The position numbers were made by a program, and so were the translations under genes. Positions 15,278-15,976 of a stretch of 15,976 nucleotides of DNA are shown here, piece after piece. The notes beneath the pieces were generated by a model, which had not been told where the DNA came from, made no database searches, and saw only the letters and a list, made by a program, of their open reading frames with translations. The stretch's first letter is position 1. Each line of letters begins with the position of its first letter. Origin of the DNA: Planctomycetota bacterium (GTDB lineage Bacteria; Planctomycetota; Phycisphaerae; Sedimentisphaerales; Anaerobacaceae); the NCBI GenBank assembly GCA_023139715.1, contig JAGLNB010000139.1, forward strand, positions 1 through 15,976, in the 5' to 3' direction.

Positions 15278-15976
15278 CTACAATTTATTTTCAATGTCAG
15301 CGAGCAATTCGGAATCGATTTTTACGCCCAACTCCTGAGCGATTTCTATGTGCTCGGAGGCCATGTGATAATTTTTCAAATTGTAATAAGCCGCAGCGAG
15401 ATTATAATGAATCGCCCCCTCATCCGGCCGGAGCAGAATAGCTTTTTTGTATTGCTCAATGGCTGAATCGTAATCCTTTTTTCCGAAATAAGCACTTCCA
15501 AGATTTGCGAGCGCTGCGAACATATCCGGCGAAATTTCCAGTGCTTTTTTATAGGCCGCAATTTCTTCTTCAACCAACTCCTGCCTATTGTAGCAAACAG
15601 CCAGGCCGTAATACGCATCAGCCGAATCGGCTTTAATCTTAAGTGCCTTTTTATATTTGGATATTGCCAGCTTGTAATTTTCGCTCTCGCAGTAAATATC
15701 GCCAAGCTGATTATATGAAGTCGCATCACGCGGCGATATAGCAAGGGCATCATTGGCAGCGGTAACAGCCAGTTTGAATAAATTTTTCTTGCAATAAGCC
15801 GTAGCGAGATTTTTATAGGCATCCGTAAAATTCGGGTCAAGAGCAATCGATTGTTTGTACTGCAAAATCGCTTTATTCAATTCCCCCTGCTGGTTGTAGG
15901 CATTGCCGAGATTATTATTTGTTTTAGCGTCGTTTGGATTTATTTTCAATGCCATTTCGTACTGGCGAATAGCATC
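15278..15976 (-). CDS. TPR repeat protein (5' partial)
   Basis: The frame is open through the right edge: seven codons (DAIRQYE) precede the first visible Met and continue the repeat, so the start is outside the window. About 232 residues are visible. They contain six consecutive 34-residue tetratricopeptide repeats with the usual pattern (AI.QYKKAL...P....A...LG.AY......), followed by a short capping helix ending in LLADIENKL. TPR arrays are protein-interaction scaffolds. No signal peptide, membrane segment or enzymatic domain can be seen in this part. The gene lies 78 bp upstream of addB on the same strand and may be co-transcribed with addBA. Partner and role are unknown. Confidence 0.9.
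   Translation of the reverse strand, partial: DAIRQYEMALKINPNDAKTNNNLGNAYNQQGELNKAILQYKQSIALDPNFTDAYKNLATAYCKKNLFKLAVTAANDALAISPRDATSYNQLGDIYCESENYKLAISKYKKALKIKADSADAYYGLAVCYNRQELVEEEIAAYKKALEISPDMFAALANLGSAYFGKKDYDSAIEQYKKAILLRPDEGAIHYNLAAAYYNLKNYHMASEHIEIAQELGVKIDSELLADIENKL

Noticed and set aside
1..15976. CRISPR array, transposase, prophage, tRNA or rRNA genes, toxin-antitoxin or other defence module
   Set aside because: I read both strands and saw no regularly spaced repeats, no insertion-sequence ends or transposase motifs, no tRNA T-loop signature and no defence-type gene pair. AddAB is read as ordinary DNA repair, not a defence island.

Overview
The window looks like a chromosomal segment from a planctomycete, most likely of the Phycisphaerae / Sedimentisphaerales type. 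This is inferred from four things: a secreted CotH-type protein ending in a degenerate dockerin-like Ca-loop pair, a PEP-CTERM protein of a kind common in that class, dnaA standing apart from dnaN, and neighbouring genes for two different kinds of phosphofructokinase. No database search was possible, so the taxonomy rests on recognising these families.

Layout. Positions 1-1809 (+) hold the C-terminal part of a CotH kinase-like extracellular protein, followed by a hairpin terminator. Positions 1810-2191 have no gene. They carry a well-formed sigma70-type promoter and a potentially structured leader of about 190 nt for the PEP-CTERM gene at 2192-2839 (+). Two terminators lie between this gene and the convergent dnaA (3068-4417, -). 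A 104-bp region separates dnaA from the divergent ftsY (4522-5445, +). From 5474 to the right edge every gene is on the minus strand. In transcription order these are a TPR protein (cut by the right edge), addB, addA (8-nt overlap with addB), a PPi-type phosphofructokinase and an ATP-type phosphofructokinase.

How the genes work together. addB and addA encode the two subunits of the AddAB helicase-nuclease for double-strand break repair, and the TPR gene may be co-transcribed with them. The two phosphofructokinase genes are 30 bp apart when the ATG start is used, behind a promoter with a perfect TATAAT box. They probably form an operon that lets glycolytic flux draw on either ATP or pyrophosphate. 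dnaA (replication initiation) and ftsY (SRP receptor) share a short divergent control region with a duplicated 11-bp sequence. The first 2.8 kb encode surface or secreted proteins.

I found no RNA genes, CRISPR arrays, insertion sequences or phage genes. Most of the window is conserved housekeeping sequence. The items most worth a second look are the dual-phosphofructokinase operon, the leader of the PEP-CTERM gene, and the CotH/dockerin-like architecture.
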